From positions 1 through 36,768 of IMG/VR virus record IMGVR_UViG_3300010354_000239: a stretch of DNA of 36,768 bases; one strand, given 5' to 3'. The position numbers were made by a program, and so were the translations under genes. The stretch is from a virus. The first letter of the stretch is position 1. The number at the start of each line of letters is the position of its first letter. Shown here one piece after another: positions 1 to 8,525 of this stretch. The notes below the pieces were generated by a model. It had not been told where the DNA came from. It ran no database searches and was given only the letters and a program-made list of their open reading frames with translations.

Positions 1-488
1 AGTTTGAAATGCTGAAAGGGAGGGAAGTTTACCTTGACATGAACCATGTCATCAACATCATCCTTTGTTTCTTCTATCTCAAGGTCTTCAAATAAATTTA
101 CTTCATCTTCTATATCGTCAAATTCCAATATATCTTTAGCGGTTTTTTTCTTGACGACTTTACGTGGTTGTTTTGGACTGACTGGAATATGATCCCATGT
201 CATAACACGAAATACTAAATCGGTTACTGGAATGTCTTTTAGTTTGACTTCTTCGCCAGTAGTAGCGAGAATTCTTGCTGCCCTTGCTTCTTTAGCAGCC
301 TTGATGTTTTTTGGCTTAGTCAGTTGCTCTAGTGATTTTTCTAACGGACTTTGCGGAGTATCGATGATTAGATCATATTGATGATATTCTTGGCGACTAA
401 AGCAACAATAACTGGTCTTGCTGGCATGAATCTCTTTTAGAATATCTTTATTGTTTAGGTAATTTACTGGTTTTTTTGCGGTAGACAT
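1..488 (-). CDS. Conserved hypothetical protein of T4-like phages (3' end beyond window)
   Basis: The gene reads from ATG at 488 leftward for 162 complete codons and runs off the window, so its C-terminus is missing. The protein begins MSTAKKPVNYLNNKDILKEI and continues with a Cys pair in TSYCCFSRQEYHQYDLI. A Lys/Ala-rich helical stretch follows, then DLVFRVMTWDHIPVSPKQ, an acidic segment (EFDDIEDEVNLFEDLEIEE), and HVKVNFPPFQHFK at the edge. From memory, the 'YLNNKD-L--EIH-SK' start and the 'KVNFPPFQH' motif belong to an uncharacterised family in cyanophage-type T4-like phages; I know of no function for it. An AGAGGA ribosome site (492-497) lies just before the ATG, and a sigma70-type promoter lies upstream. 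It is transcribed away from the structural genes, which suggests middle/early rather than late expression. Confidence is high that it is a gene and low on any role. Confidence 0.85.
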   Translation of the reverse strand, partial: MSTAKKPVNYLNNKDILKEIHASKTSYCCFSRQEYHQYDLIIDTPQSPLEKSLEQLTKPKNIKAAKEARAARILATTGEEVKLKDIPVTDLVFRVMTWDHIPVSPKQPRKVVKKKTAKDILEFDDIEDEVNLFEDLEIEETKDDVDDMVHVKVNFPPFQHFK

Positions 489-505
489 GTTTCCTCTTAT
501 TATTA

Positions 506-526
506 TGTTGTACAAATGATACAACA
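506..526. promoter_or_regulatory. Perfect dyad over the -10 box (candidate operator)
   Basis: TGTTGTA (506-512) and TACAACA (520-526) form a 7-bp perfect inverted repeat with a 7-base centre, CAAATGA. It covers the -10 box and the expected start of the leftward promoter. A second, shorter dyad, TGACA (529-533) and TGTCA (539-543), overlaps the -35 side. A bound dimeric repressor could block the promoter; alternatively this is a chance dyad. No regulator gene is visible in the window. Confidence 0.4.
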
Positions 527-544
527 CCTGACAGATTATGTCAA
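516..544 (-). promoter_or_regulatory. Sigma70-type promoter for the leftward gene
   Basis: On the minus strand, TTGACA (544-539) is followed after 17 bases by TATCAT (521-516). That is a perfect -35 box and a 5-of-6 match to TATAAT at ideal spacing. The expected start is near 509, giving a leader of about 20 bases that contains the AGAGGA ribosome site. This would be read by unmodified host RNA polymerase, unlike the late promoters elsewhere in the window. Confidence 0.7.
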
Positions 545-576
545 GCAGGAATTGTAAAATTGGTGATTTTTAGGGC

Positions 577-584
577 GATAAATA
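577..584 (+). promoter_or_regulatory. T4-type late promoter GATAAATA before the baseplate operon
   Basis: GATAAATA matches the T4-type late promoter (TATAAATA, NATAAATA in relatives), which is read by polymerase carrying the phage late sigma factor gp55. It lies 44 bases before the ATG at 629. With a start about 6-8 bases downstream, the leader would be around 35 bases. The same octamer recurs before other genes here. Confidence 0.75.
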
Positions 585-628
585 CACACAGACATGCTAT
601 TTATATTAGCATTACGGGATATAAAACA

Positions 629-2170
629 ATGGCAACTTGCGCGGAACTTGAACAACAAGCACAACAAAAAGCAAATGATCTAACAAGCTTGGCGGCAGAA
701 GGTAATAAAGCCAGTGCCTACAACATTGTTAGCGCAGACCTTGCCGAACGTTTTGGTAGTGATGCCGCTAGAGTTTTAATAAGAATAAATCAAACTTTAG
801 CAGACTTAGAAAGAATAAAAAGTCAACAGGAATCCGGCAGCTGCACAGTTACAGGCTACAGACCACAAATAAATGCAGCAAAGGCTGCACTGAATAATCT
901 AAATGCATTCATTGATAAAATGGATGTGATTGTTAATAAGGCTAAAGAAGAAAAAGCAGCGAGTCAAAAAGCAACTGAATCACAAAATAACGCAGGTACG
1001 GGAACTCCGGGTACTGCCGGAACAGGCCCGGGAGCGTCAGCTAATGATTTACAAGAGGTTGGAGTAACGGGTAAAAAAACACCTACTCCGGTGGCAGGGT
1101 CAGATGGTTTAGAAGAAGTACAAATTACTTCTAAAAAAACAGGTGACGGACTAGAAGAAGTATCTGTTACAGGTAAACGTAATCCGGACGCACTGACTGA
1201 AGTACAAGTTACTGGAAAAACTAATTTAACAGAAGTTGAGGTCACGGCTAAAAGACCAAACACTAACTCAGGTGTTGCACCCGCAGTAAAACGTACACAA
1301 TCTCAGGCTGCTTTGCAAGACACTACTAATTTTGGAGATATAAAAGATTGGAGAGTGCGTTTAGCACTTAGCCCAGGATCAAATTATCTTTACAATAGTA
1401 GCGATCCAGGAATATTAGGCCCACTAAAAACAACTAGTGGCGTCATATTTCCATATACACCTAGCATTAGCGTGAATTATGCTGCAACATATGGACAAGT
1501 AAATCCAGTACATTCAAATTATAAAATTGTACAGTACGAAAATAGTTCAGTTGATAGCATCAGTATTTCTTGTGATTTTACTGCGCAGGATACATTTGAA
1601 GCAAATTATCTTTTAGCAGTAATACATTTCTTTAGAAGTGCTACAAAGATGTTTTATGGTCAAGATCAGAATCCTAAACCAGGCACCCCACCACCATTAT
1701 GCTATTTGTTTGGATTAGGACAATTTCAATTCAATGCACATCCATTGGTAATAACAAGTTTTGGATATAATTTGCCGGCAGATGTTGATTATATACGTGC
1801 AGGAGATCCCGGATCTGCTAATGGAGCACCCTCAATGAAAGCTCCACAAAAGTCTAAAACATTAGGTCAAGGATTACAAGATAAATTTGAAAAGATGTTA
1901 TCACAAGGTATTGCAAAAATAGGCAATAGCATAGGTCTAAAGTTGACGCCTGGTGGTAATCTTTCTGGTCCTAGATTCCAAGAAGGGTTCAATTATTATA
2001 ATGCTGTAGGCACGAAAGAACCAACGTATGTACCTACCAAAATCAATTTATCTATCAGTTGCATGCCAGTCGTAAGTAGATATGAGATAAGCAATAACTT
2101 TAGTGTCAAAGATTATGCTAATGGTAAATTGTTACAAGGCACTAAACGTAAAGGTGGAGGATTCTGGTAA
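629..2170 (+). CDS. Probable tail tube/baseplate-junction structural protein
   Basis: This 513-aa protein starts at ATG 629; a TTG 69 bases upstream in frame lies before the late promoter and is unlikely to be used. Residues 1-115 are a charged, probably helical segment (MATCAELEQQAQQKANDL). Residues 120-225 are a Gly/Thr/Ser-rich linker carrying five 'L-EV-VT-K' repeats. Residues 240-395 are a folded domain with FPYTPSISVNYAATYGQ, HSNYKIVQYENSS, CDFTAQDTFEANYLLAVIHF, FRSATKMFYGQDQ, GTPPPLCYLFGLGQFQFN and NLPADVDYI. The C-terminus (465-513) ends in a basic tail. From memory this domain is common in marine myovirus structural proteins. Its position before the gp53-like and spike genes suggests a gp48/gp54-type tube initiator on the hub, but that is inference. 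The stop overlaps the next ATG (TAATG at 2168-2172), indicating coupled translation. Confidence 0.75.
   Translation: MATCAELEQQAQQKANDLTSLAAEGNKASAYNIVSADLAERFGSDAARVLIRINQTLADLERIKSQQESGSCTVTGYRPQINAAKAALNNLNAFIDKMDVIVNKAKEEKAASQKATESQNNAGTGTPGTAGTGPGASANDLQEVGVTGKKTPTPVAGSDGLEEVQITSKKTGDGLEEVSVTGKRNPDALTEVQVTGKTNLTEVEVTAKRPNTNSGVAPAVKRTQSQAALQDTTNFGDIKDWRVRLALSPGSNYLYNSSDPGILGPLKTTSGVIFPYTPSISVNYAATYGQVNPVHSNYKIVQYENSSVDSISISCDFTAQDTFEANYLLAVIHFFRSATKMFYGQDQNPKPGTPPPLCYLFGLGQFQFNAHPLVITSFGYNLPADVDYIRAGDPGSANGAPSMKAPQKSKTLGQGLQDKFEKMLSQGIAKIGNSIGLKLTPGGNLSGPRFQEGFNYYNAVGTKEPTYVPTKINLSISCMPVVSRYEISNNFSVKDYANGKLLQGTKRKGGGFW
1049..1252 (+). repeat. Five tandem 'L-x-EV-x-VT-x-K' peptide repeats
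   Basis: The protein from 629 carries LQEVGVTGK (residues 141-149), LEEVQITSK (161-169), LEEVSVTGK (175-183), LTEVQVTGK (189-197) and LTEVEVTAK (200-208), separated by short Gly/Pro/Asn-rich spacers. A sixth copy, LSEVQVTSRR, lies in the C-terminal tail of the protein encoded at 2488-4995. The copies resemble the TonB-box/plug-entry peptides of TonB-dependent receptors (for example DTLVVTA, EVVVTA-R). Confidence 0.85.
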
Positions 2171-2484
2171 TGGCTACTAATAACATTTATCCTGCAACAA
2201 GTCCATACTACGATACAGGAATTTTCAACGCTAAATTTTTAGATTTCATGGTCGATAGACCTATACCCATGCAGCCAAGTGATGTATTGTATGTTATTCC
2301 AGAAGTTTATCAATATCGTCCAGATATGCTAGCCTATCATCTTTATAATGATAGTAGATTGTGGTGGGTCTTTGCCGCACGTAATCCCAACAGACTTAGC
2401 AAAGATCCTTATTTTGATTTCAAAACTGGATTAGAAATTTACATACCCAAACTGGATACGCTAAAACAAGTATTAGGCATCTGA
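2170..2484 (+). CDS. 53: Baseplate wedge protein, gp53-like
   Basis: This 104-aa protein has the hallmark of the gp53 wedge family: RPDMLAYHLYNDSRLWWVF at residues 56-74, followed by AARNPNRL and an IYIPK ending. T4 gp53 has the matching RPEELANAIYGNPQLYWV motif. The LysM-like module (a preferred position on the wedge plus 'L-Y-D-LWW-F') helps tie gp53-type proteins to the inner baseplate around the hub. It is about half the length of T4 gp53 (196 aa) and keeps only the N-terminal motif region. It overlaps the preceding stop by one base (TAATG). It ends in tandem stops (TGA TAA, 2482-2487) directly before the next ATG. Confidence 0.85.
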   Translation: MATNNIYPATSPYYDTGIFNAKFLDFMVDRPIPMQPSDVLYVIPEVYQYRPDMLAYHLYNDSRLWWVFAARNPNRLSKDPYFDFKTGLEIYIPKLDTLKQVLGI

Positions 2485-2487
2485 TAA

Positions 2488-4995
2488 ATGGCAACAGAAA
2501 ATCTCGCTGATGGCGATAGACAAAAAGATTCAGTACCGGGACAAAATCAAAATACCGGTGTCATAGCCACACCCGGACAAACAACTACAGCAAGTAATGC
2601 CGGTACTGCTACGGGTATCGCAGGAAATCCTGGTGGTGCAGGTACAGGAAAAAATGCTGCTGAAAATCCAGGTAAACGCCTTTACAATCCACTATCACAG
2701 TTAGCAAGTTACACATATAACCTTACTTTATATATGGTAACACCTGATGCATATGAAGCATTCAAACTATCAGGCAGAACAAAGATTGATGCATTAGCTA
2801 AAGCACAGCCAGTAAACTCCGGTAGTAGTGGTGGAGCCTTCGTTATAGCGCAAAGTGGCGGCATCAATAATAAAACACAAACTAGAGCACCGGGGTTCGA
2901 ATTAGATTATTATATTGACAATCTAAAAGTAAACACTAGAACAAATGCTAGATCAACAGGAACTTCAGCATTCACAGGAGAAATCAGTTTCACGATAACT
3001 GAGCCATATGGATTTAGTTTCTTATCTAATTTACGTAGAGCTAAAGAAGCACTAGCAGAATATAGTAACCAAACAACATATAAAGAAAATACTAGTGCGT
3101 TTAGACAATTCTTTATTTTAGGTATACGTTTTTATGGTTATGATATAAATGGTAACGTGATAACTGGCAAAGATGTTTTATATGATAAACCTATTGATCC
3201 GGGCGGCGGCACTGAAGCATTATTTGAACAATTTCATGAAGTAGAAATAACCGGTATCAAGTTCACACTAAATGGTAAAACTGCGGTTTATAATATAAGT
3301 GCAAGAAGTATTGATACTACAAGCTTATTAGGAACAAAAAGAGGCCGTATAGTAAAAGGTGGCAAGTATAGAGGATCTACCGTGCATGAAATGCTTACCG
3401 GCTCTGATGGATTATTCACTCAACTGAACAAAGAGCAAAACGATAAAATTAGCAAAAACCCACCAGATCAAAAATTTGCAAACAAATATGAAGTTGTTTA
3501 TTTGGACGATGCCTATGAAAGAATAGGACAAGCTAGCATGGTTTTAGCTAGCGATCTAAACAAATGGCGATGGCCAGGTAGCGGTGCTGCAAAGACTATA
3601 GATGTGAACGATGCTACTAGCGTCAATGCATTGCCTAATAATACCGCAAGAGAATTAGTTTTCAATAACGATACGTCAATAATGCAGGCTATCACACAGA
3701 TCATTCAAAAAAGCACATACATGGAAAATGCTTTGAAAACTGTTTATAATAATGTAACACAGCCTAACACAGATACTAAAACACAAGAACAAGTAAAGAA
3801 ATCTAGCCCGCAACCATTGGCTTGGTTCACAGTAAGTGCAGACGTTACTAAAGCAGAATGGGATCCTATAATAAGTGATTGGGCATACACAACAAAATTT
3901 GTGATTCAAGTTTATGAAATACCAACAGTAGTAACACCTTATTCAAATACTGGAACAAAATATTATGGTCCACATAAACGTTATCAATATTTCTTTACTG
4001 GTCAAAATAGTGAAGTATTAGATTTTAGCATTGCTATAAACACAGCGTTTCAAAATACAGTATTGACTAGCCCTGCAATTTCAAGTCCCGGAGATCCGGG
4101 AGGATCTAATGAAAAACAACCTATGCAAAAGGGTAGTGCTAGCGGTCAAATACCTGTACAAACTGGTATCATGCAAAATGCTGATACGACCGGTAGTTTG
4201 AACACATCGGCTGAGGCACAAAACTCTGTCGCCACACAATTACTAGATCCAGTATCATATGCCGAAGCAAAACTGAAAATCATAGGAGATCCTGATTTTC
4301 TCATAAGACCAAATACTTCAAGTCTCAATGAACTTTATAATAAGTTTTATGGTAGTGATGGATTTACAATTAGCGCACATGCCGGTACAGTATTTGTTGA
4401 GGTTGAAATGAAAGAGGCTCAAGACTATAAAAATAGTCAAGGCATACAACTAATCAATGAAGATATTTTGTTTATAGAATATCCTCCTAGCGTCAAAAAA
4501 ATAGCAAAAGGCATCATATATGAAGTTATTGATGTTACTAGCACGTTTGGTCAAGGAAAATTTGAACAATTGTTGACCTTGCGTAGTGCTACAGCATTTA
4601 CTGATAACTCAACAGATGTTGCACAAGCAACTGCTGCTGGTAGAGAATCTTCAACTCCTGGCAATGTAAACTCAGGGGCTGCACCAGGTAATAGTAAAGC
4701 GTCAGGAGCAAGTACTGGACAAAGAACTGACCCACCTCCTCCTACACCGCAAGCACCATCGCCTAGCAACAGCAATCAAAATACAAATACAGTGGGTAAT
4801 CCTACTCCGCAGACTGTCAGCACATCGGCAGGACAAGTTGCAGATGATGATGGATTATCAGAAGTACAAGTTACATCAAGGCGCGTAGCAGGTGAAGGCA
4901 GAGAACAAATAGCAACATCCCCATTACAATTAGTTGAGCCGGGTAATATAGACGTTTCTCCGCCCGCCATAAATATACCCGGAGGTAGAGGATAA
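2488..4995 (+). CDS. Probable baseplate hub structural protein
   Basis: This 835-aa protein lies directly before the gp5-like spike gene and is coupled to it by TAATG (4993-4997). Residues 1-62 are a Gly/Thr/Asn-rich low-complexity leader. A folded part starts near residue 65 with LYNPLSQLASYTYNLTLYMV and continues with FVIAQSGGINNKTQTRAPG, LDYYIDNLKVNT and FTITEPYGFSFLSNLRRAK. A second folded segment (about 600-705) has GDPDFLIRP, GTVFVEVEMKEAQDY and YEVIDVTSTFGQGKFEQLLT. Residues 705-835 are a Ser/Pro/Gly/Asn-rich tail with one LSEVQVTSRR motif (about 790-799). I recall this two-part family from marine T4-like phages as a virion structural protein. Being next to the spike suggests the gp27-type hub role, but I see no diagnostic gp27 motif. 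It could also be a hub-associated adaptor. Confidence 0.7.
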   Translation: MATENLADGDRQKDSVPGQNQNTGVIATPGQTTTASNAGTATGIAGNPGGAGTGKNAAENPGKRLYNPLSQLASYTYNLTLYMVTPDAYEAFKLSGRTKIDALAKAQPVNSGSSGGAFVIAQSGGINNKTQTRAPGFELDYYIDNLKVNTRTNARSTGTSAFTGEISFTITEPYGFSFLSNLRRAKEALAEYSNQTTYKENTSAFRQFFILGIRFYGYDINGNVITGKDVLYDKPIDPGGGTEALFEQFHEVEITGIKFTLNGKTAVYNISARSIDTTSLLGTKRGRIVKGGKYRGSTVHEMLTGSDGLFTQLNKEQNDKISKNPPDQKFANKYEVVYLDDAYERIGQASMVLASDLNKWRWPGSGAAKTIDVNDATSVNALPNNTARELVFNNDTSIMQAITQIIQKSTYMENALKTVYNNVTQPNTDTKTQEQVKKSSPQPLAWFTVSADVTKAEWDPIISDWAYTTKFVIQVYEIPTVVTPYSNTGTKYYGPHKRYQYFFTGQNSEVLDFSIAINTAFQNTVLTSPAISSPGDPGGSNEKQPMQKGSASGQIPVQTGIMQNADTTGSLNTSAEAQNSVATQLLDPVSYAEAKLKIIGDPDFLIRPNTSSLNELYNKFYGSDGFTISAHAGTVFVEVEMKEAQDYKNSQGIQLINEDILFIEYPPSVKKIAKGIIYEVIDVTSTFGQGKFEQLLTLRSATAFTDNSTDVAQATAAGRESSTPGNVNSGAAPGNSKASGASTGQRTDPPPPTPQAPSPSNSNQNTNTVGNPTPQTVSTSAGQVADDDGLSEVQVTSRRVAGEGREQIATSPLQLVEPGNIDVSPPAINIPGGRG
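4846..4884 (+). repeat. Sixth 'L-x-EV-x-VT' motif, in the hub-like protein tail
   Basis: The tail of the hub-like protein encodes DDGLSEVQVTSRR (residues 787-799). It matches the five-copy linker motif of the protein encoded at 629-2170, including the DGL lead-in shared with the second and third copies there. Both proteins carry it in disordered, low-complexity linkers, not in folded domains. Confidence 0.8.
4968..4975 (+). promoter_or_regulatory. Possible internal late promoter CATAAATA before the spike gene
   Basis: CATAAATA fits the NATAAATA late consensus and ends 19 bases before the spike ATG at 4995. A strong ribosome site, GGAGG (4981-4985), follows. A start 6-8 bases after the box would fall inside or next to that ribosome site, so any transcript might lack it. 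The octamer is also coding sequence (Ala-Ile-Asn-Ile), and chance matches are expected in AT-rich DNA. Confidence 0.3.
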
Positions 4996-7900
4996 TGGCT
5001 GAAGATATTATAAAACCAAAAGGTCCTACATCAAGAAGTAGTCCATTTAGAGGTGGTGCCAATCCTAGACTGGCTCCTATTTTAGGTATAGTAAAAGATA
5101 ACGTTGATCCTACACGTTCAGGTAAGATCATGGTTTATATCGCTGATAATAGCGGATCAGATCCTGAAGATAAATCAAACTGGAGACCGGTAAGATTTTT
5201 GAGCCCGTTCTATGGATTGACAAGACCTGTAGCAGGCAATGATGATTTAGGTTCTTATAAAGCCAACCCAAGCAGTTATGGTATGTGGTTCGCTCCTCCC
5301 GATATCGGCACTACTGTAGTTTGTGTGTTCATAAACGGCGATATGAACTATGGTTTTTATATTGGTTGTGTACCTGAACCCGAAGCATTGACAATGGTTC
5401 CTGCTATCGGTGCTACAGATAACATCATACCGAATGAGGGCGAGGCAAAATCATTTGGCGGTGCACTACGACTACCAGTAACAAATATCAACACAAATAA
5501 TAAAAATGTAGCAGACAGCGTAGATTATATCACAGCACCAAAACCTATTCATTCATACACTGCAACAGTAATGAATCAACAAGGTGTTATTCGTGATCCT
5601 GTTCGTGGACCAATCAGTTCAAGCAGTCAGCGTGAAACACCTAGTCGTGTTGGTTGGGGTATCAGTACTCCCGGTAGACCTATTTACGAAGGTGGATTTG
5701 ACGATAAGACCATTGCAGAAAATTTAGAAAATAATAAAGCAAAACAACTGCGTGTAGTATCACGTAGAGGTGGTCATACCATTGTAATGGATGATGGCGA
5801 TATTATTGGACGTGATCAACTTGTAAGAATTAGAACAGCATTAGGTCATCAGATATTGATGAGTGATGATGGTCAAACATTGATGATTCTTCATAGCAAT
5901 GGACAAAGTTATATTGAATTAGGAAAAGAAGGCACCGTTGATATCTATTCAACAAACTCAGTAAATTTACGTACACAAGGTGATTTGAACCTACACGCCG
6001 ATAGTAACATCAATATACACGCAACAAAAAATTTGAATTTACAAGGTGAAAACATACATCTAAATTCAGAAAAAGAATATAAACAAAGAGTTGGTTCGGA
6101 TTATAGTAACTTTACTCAAGGCAAACATACTACAAAAGTTTCAGGTGCTATGAGTATGGAAAGTGCCGGTGACATAAGCATGGCAAGTAGCGCCATAGCA
6201 TATGTGAATGGTAGTAAGGTAAATTTGAATACTGGAAAAACAAGTACCACACCTGCAGAAGTTCCTGCGATAGACAAAACATTACATACAGATACATTGT
6301 TCGATAAAGAAAAAGGCTGGCTCGCTGCTCCTGCTAAATTGGTTAGCATTACAACTCGCGCACCGGCACATGCACCGTGGGCTAATGCAGGTCAAGGCGT
6401 TGATATCAAAAATAACCCAGATGCGGCAAGCAATCTACCTGCTGCTCCTAGCAGTTCAGTTCAATCTACAAATGCCGCGGCTGCAAGCGCAGGTGTAAGC
6501 AAGACAGTTCAACCTGCTACGACAGCATCAGCACCACCAGTAACTGCTGCTAGCCCTGCGTTGAGTAAACAAACAACACAAGCATTGACAGGACAAATAG
6601 CGACTGACGCTGCCAATGGTCCATTAGCACAAGCAGTGACACAGGGAACTACTGTAGCAAAAACCGCTGCCGGCACACAAGTGGGCGTAGGCACATTCGC
6701 ACAAACTGCTGAACAATTGCAAACAAGCAATGTATTGAAACCGGGCTCTGCACCATTAGTCAATGCACTAGCGGCTGCTACTGGTAACGTGAAGGCAGCG
6801 ATGACCAATAATTTGTTTACTGGTCAACCGGGCGCAGAAAACTTGCAAAGCTTAGTGAACAACGTTCAGGCTCAAACTGAAAGTGTTGTCAAGAATATAC
6901 AAAGCGCACAAAATCAATTACAAAATACAGGTCTAATTACAGGCTCTGAATCAGCAACACAATTAGGCGGAATGGTAATGAGCGCAGCCAAGAATGGAGT
7001 AGATGCTACATTATCTGCTGTCAAGAATTCAGCTACTTCGGCTGCTGCAGGAGCATTGGGAAGTGCTGCCGGTATAGCTGGCAAGGCACAAAGTACAGCT
7101 GGAAATCTTTCAGGAGCATTACAAGATATTGCAAAGGGTAACTTTGCTGCAAAAGCAGGAGAAGCCGCAGCAGGCGCATTATCAGGATTGCAGGGTTCAG
7201 TTGATGCTATAGCCAAATCGCCTTCATTGGCAGATGTAGTATCACAAGCACAAGGTGTAGCAGCATCTGCCTTTAGTGCTATCAAAGCTGGCTTCAAACC
7301 TATGCAAGCAGGAGTACCTCAGAATCTAACAGCATTAGCAAAAGAAAGTGCGAAGAGTACGGTTGAGGCTGCTGCTGCCGCAGCAGGTAGCGCGGCAACT
7401 GACGTATCATCATTGACCAATTCAGTCAAAGGTGGTTTAGTTGGATTGAAAAATGCAGCCGGCGGTGCATTATCTAGTGTTGCAACATCAACTATTTCAG
7501 GAGTAACTAGTAATTTGGCTAAATCGTTGCCGAACACAGGTAGCATAGCCGATGCGTTAGTCAGCGCATCAAAAACTAATGTTGGAAGCGTAGCATCGAA
7601 AGCGATAAATGACGGCATAGCTCAACTTTCAAGTACAGCAAAAAGTGTAGAAAATGCTGCCGGAGCATTTACAGATCCAACAAGTTTAGTAAAAAATGTA
7701 ACTGGTTCAGGCTCATTATTGGATGCTGCCAAATCAACAGCGGGCGGCATTGCTACGGCATCCGCAACACTTGCTAGTGGTGTATCAAACTTGCCAGGTG
7801 GTGCAGCCGCAGTTTCTAGCGTTACAAATCTTGCTAAGGGTGCATTACCATCATTACCGGGTACCGCTGCTATATCTAGCACAATAAAAAATTCTGCAAC

Positions 7901-8516
7901 TAATGCCCTAAACAGTTTGCAAGGTCAAGCAGCAGGTTTAGCCGACGCAGCCAAGGGCAAGTTAGACGGGTTGAAATCACTTGCATCTTCAGGTTTACCT
8001 GCAGGCGCCGCCGCTCAATTAGAAAATGCATTAGGGTCTATGGCAGCAGCCGGATCTGGAATCAAGATGCCAAGTATAGCATTGAATACGACAGATCGTT
8101 CAGCATTGACTTCTGCTATAACAAGTCAGTTAGGGGATCCTGGAATACCTGTACCAAACTTTGGTGAAGTTGCTGAACAAGCAAAGGGTAAGATAGAAGA
8201 GATAGCAAAAACCAAAACAGAATTTTTAGAAAACTCTAAAAAACTAGCAGCAGAATATTCTACATTACGTGAAGAATCAAATAAACTATATGGATCATAT
8301 CTGAACTTGAAAGATACATTACCTCAAGGTGATCCACTGATCGAATCGGCACGTAAAAAAGCATTAGCCGCAGCTAGAAAAACTCAAGATGCATTGAATA
8401 GTATTCAGGATTTGTATAAACAAAATCCAGAGTTGGCAAGCACTAACACTAACAGCACAGGAACGGGAAGAATATTGTCCGGTGACAGTTCTACTGGCAT
8501 AGGCGCAGCGACATAA
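4995..8516 (+). CDS. 5: Baseplate central spike, gp5/VgrG-like, with long Ala-rich extension
   Basis: This 1173-aa protein has a gp5-type N-terminal OB-fold at about residues 28-125 (ILGIVKDNVDPTRSGKIMVY, WFAPPDIGTTVVCVFINGD, YGFYIGCV). A linker of about 125 residues (PRGPISS, STPGRPIYEGG) follows. Residues 252-415 are the VgrG-type triple-stranded beta-helix: RRGGHTIVMDDG, RIRTALGHQILMSDDGQTL, SYIELGKEGTVDIYSTNS, NLRTQGDLNLHADSNINIH. T4 gp5 has a lysozyme domain between these two parts; none is seen here. Residues 430-1080 are an Ala/Ser/Gly/Thr-rich, repetitive extension absent from T4 gp5. About 1085-1150 looks like a coiled coil (EFLENSKKLAAEYSTLREES). The trimeric spike closes the tail tip and pierces the outer membrane. 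Start ATG 4995 has GGAGG upstream and overlaps the previous stop. Confidence 0.88.
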   Translation: MAEDIIKPKGPTSRSSPFRGGANPRLAPILGIVKDNVDPTRSGKIMVYIADNSGSDPEDKSNWRPVRFLSPFYGLTRPVAGNDDLGSYKANPSSYGMWFAPPDIGTTVVCVFINGDMNYGFYIGCVPEPEALTMVPAIGATDNIIPNEGEAKSFGGALRLPVTNINTNNKNVADSVDYITAPKPIHSYTATVMNQQGVIRDPVRGPISSSSQRETPSRVGWGISTPGRPIYEGGFDDKTIAENLENNKAKQLRVVSRRGGHTIVMDDGDIIGRDQLVRIRTALGHQILMSDDGQTLMILHSNGQSYIELGKEGTVDIYSTNSVNLRTQGDLNLHADSNINIHATKNLNLQGENIHLNSEKEYKQRVGSDYSNFTQGKHTTKVSGAMSMESAGDISMASSAIAYVNGSKVNLNTGKTSTTPAEVPAIDKTLHTDTLFDKEKGWLAAPAKLVSITTRAPAHAPWANAGQGVDIKNNPDAASNLPAAPSSSVQSTNAAAASAGVSKTVQPATTASAPPVTAASPALSKQTTQALTGQIATDAANGPLAQAVTQGTTVAKTAAGTQVGVGTFAQTAEQLQTSNVLKPGSAPLVNALAAATGNVKAAMTNNLFTGQPGAENLQSLVNNVQAQTESVVKNIQSAQNQLQNTGLITGSESATQLGGMVMSAAKNGVDATLSAVKNSATSAAAGALGSAAGIAGKAQSTAGNLSGALQDIAKGNFAAKAGEAAAGALSGLQGSVDAIAKSPSLADVVSQAQGVAASAFSAIKAGFKPMQAGVPQNLTALAKESAKSTVEAAAAAAGSAATDVSSLTNSVKGGLVGLKNAAGGALSSVATSTISGVTSNLAKSLPNTGSIADALVSASKTNVGSVASKAINDGIAQLSSTAKSVENAAGAFTDPTSLVKNVTGSGSLLDAAKSTAGGIATASATLASGVSNLPGGAAAVSSVTNLAKGALPSLPGTAAISSTIKNSATNALNSLQGQAAGLADAAKGKLDGLKSLASSGLPAGAAAQLENALGSMAAAGSGIKMPSIALNTTDRSALTSAITSQLGDPGIPVPNFGEVAEQAKGKIEEIAKTKTEFLENSKKLAAEYSTLREESNKLYGSYLNLKDTLPQGDPLIESARKKALAAARKTQDALNSIQDLYKQNPELASTNTNSTGTGRILSGDSSTGIGAAT

Positions 8517-8525
8517 AATTAGATT

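Noticed and set aside
560-628. In-frame TTG start giving a 23-residue N-terminal extension of the first structural gene
   Set aside because: The TTG lies before the late promoter at 577-584, has no ribosome site, and the ATG at 629 gives a normal leader.
2483-2490. GATAAATG resembling a late promoter at the start of the hub-like gene
   Set aside because: The last base differs from the octamer, it consists of the tandem stops and the ATG itself, and a promoter there would start after the ATG.
6509-7882. Several antisense open frames opposite the Ala-rich spike extension
   Set aside because: They are products of Ala/Ser/Thr codon composition, have no ribosome sites, no recognisable motifs, and lie opposite a clear gene.
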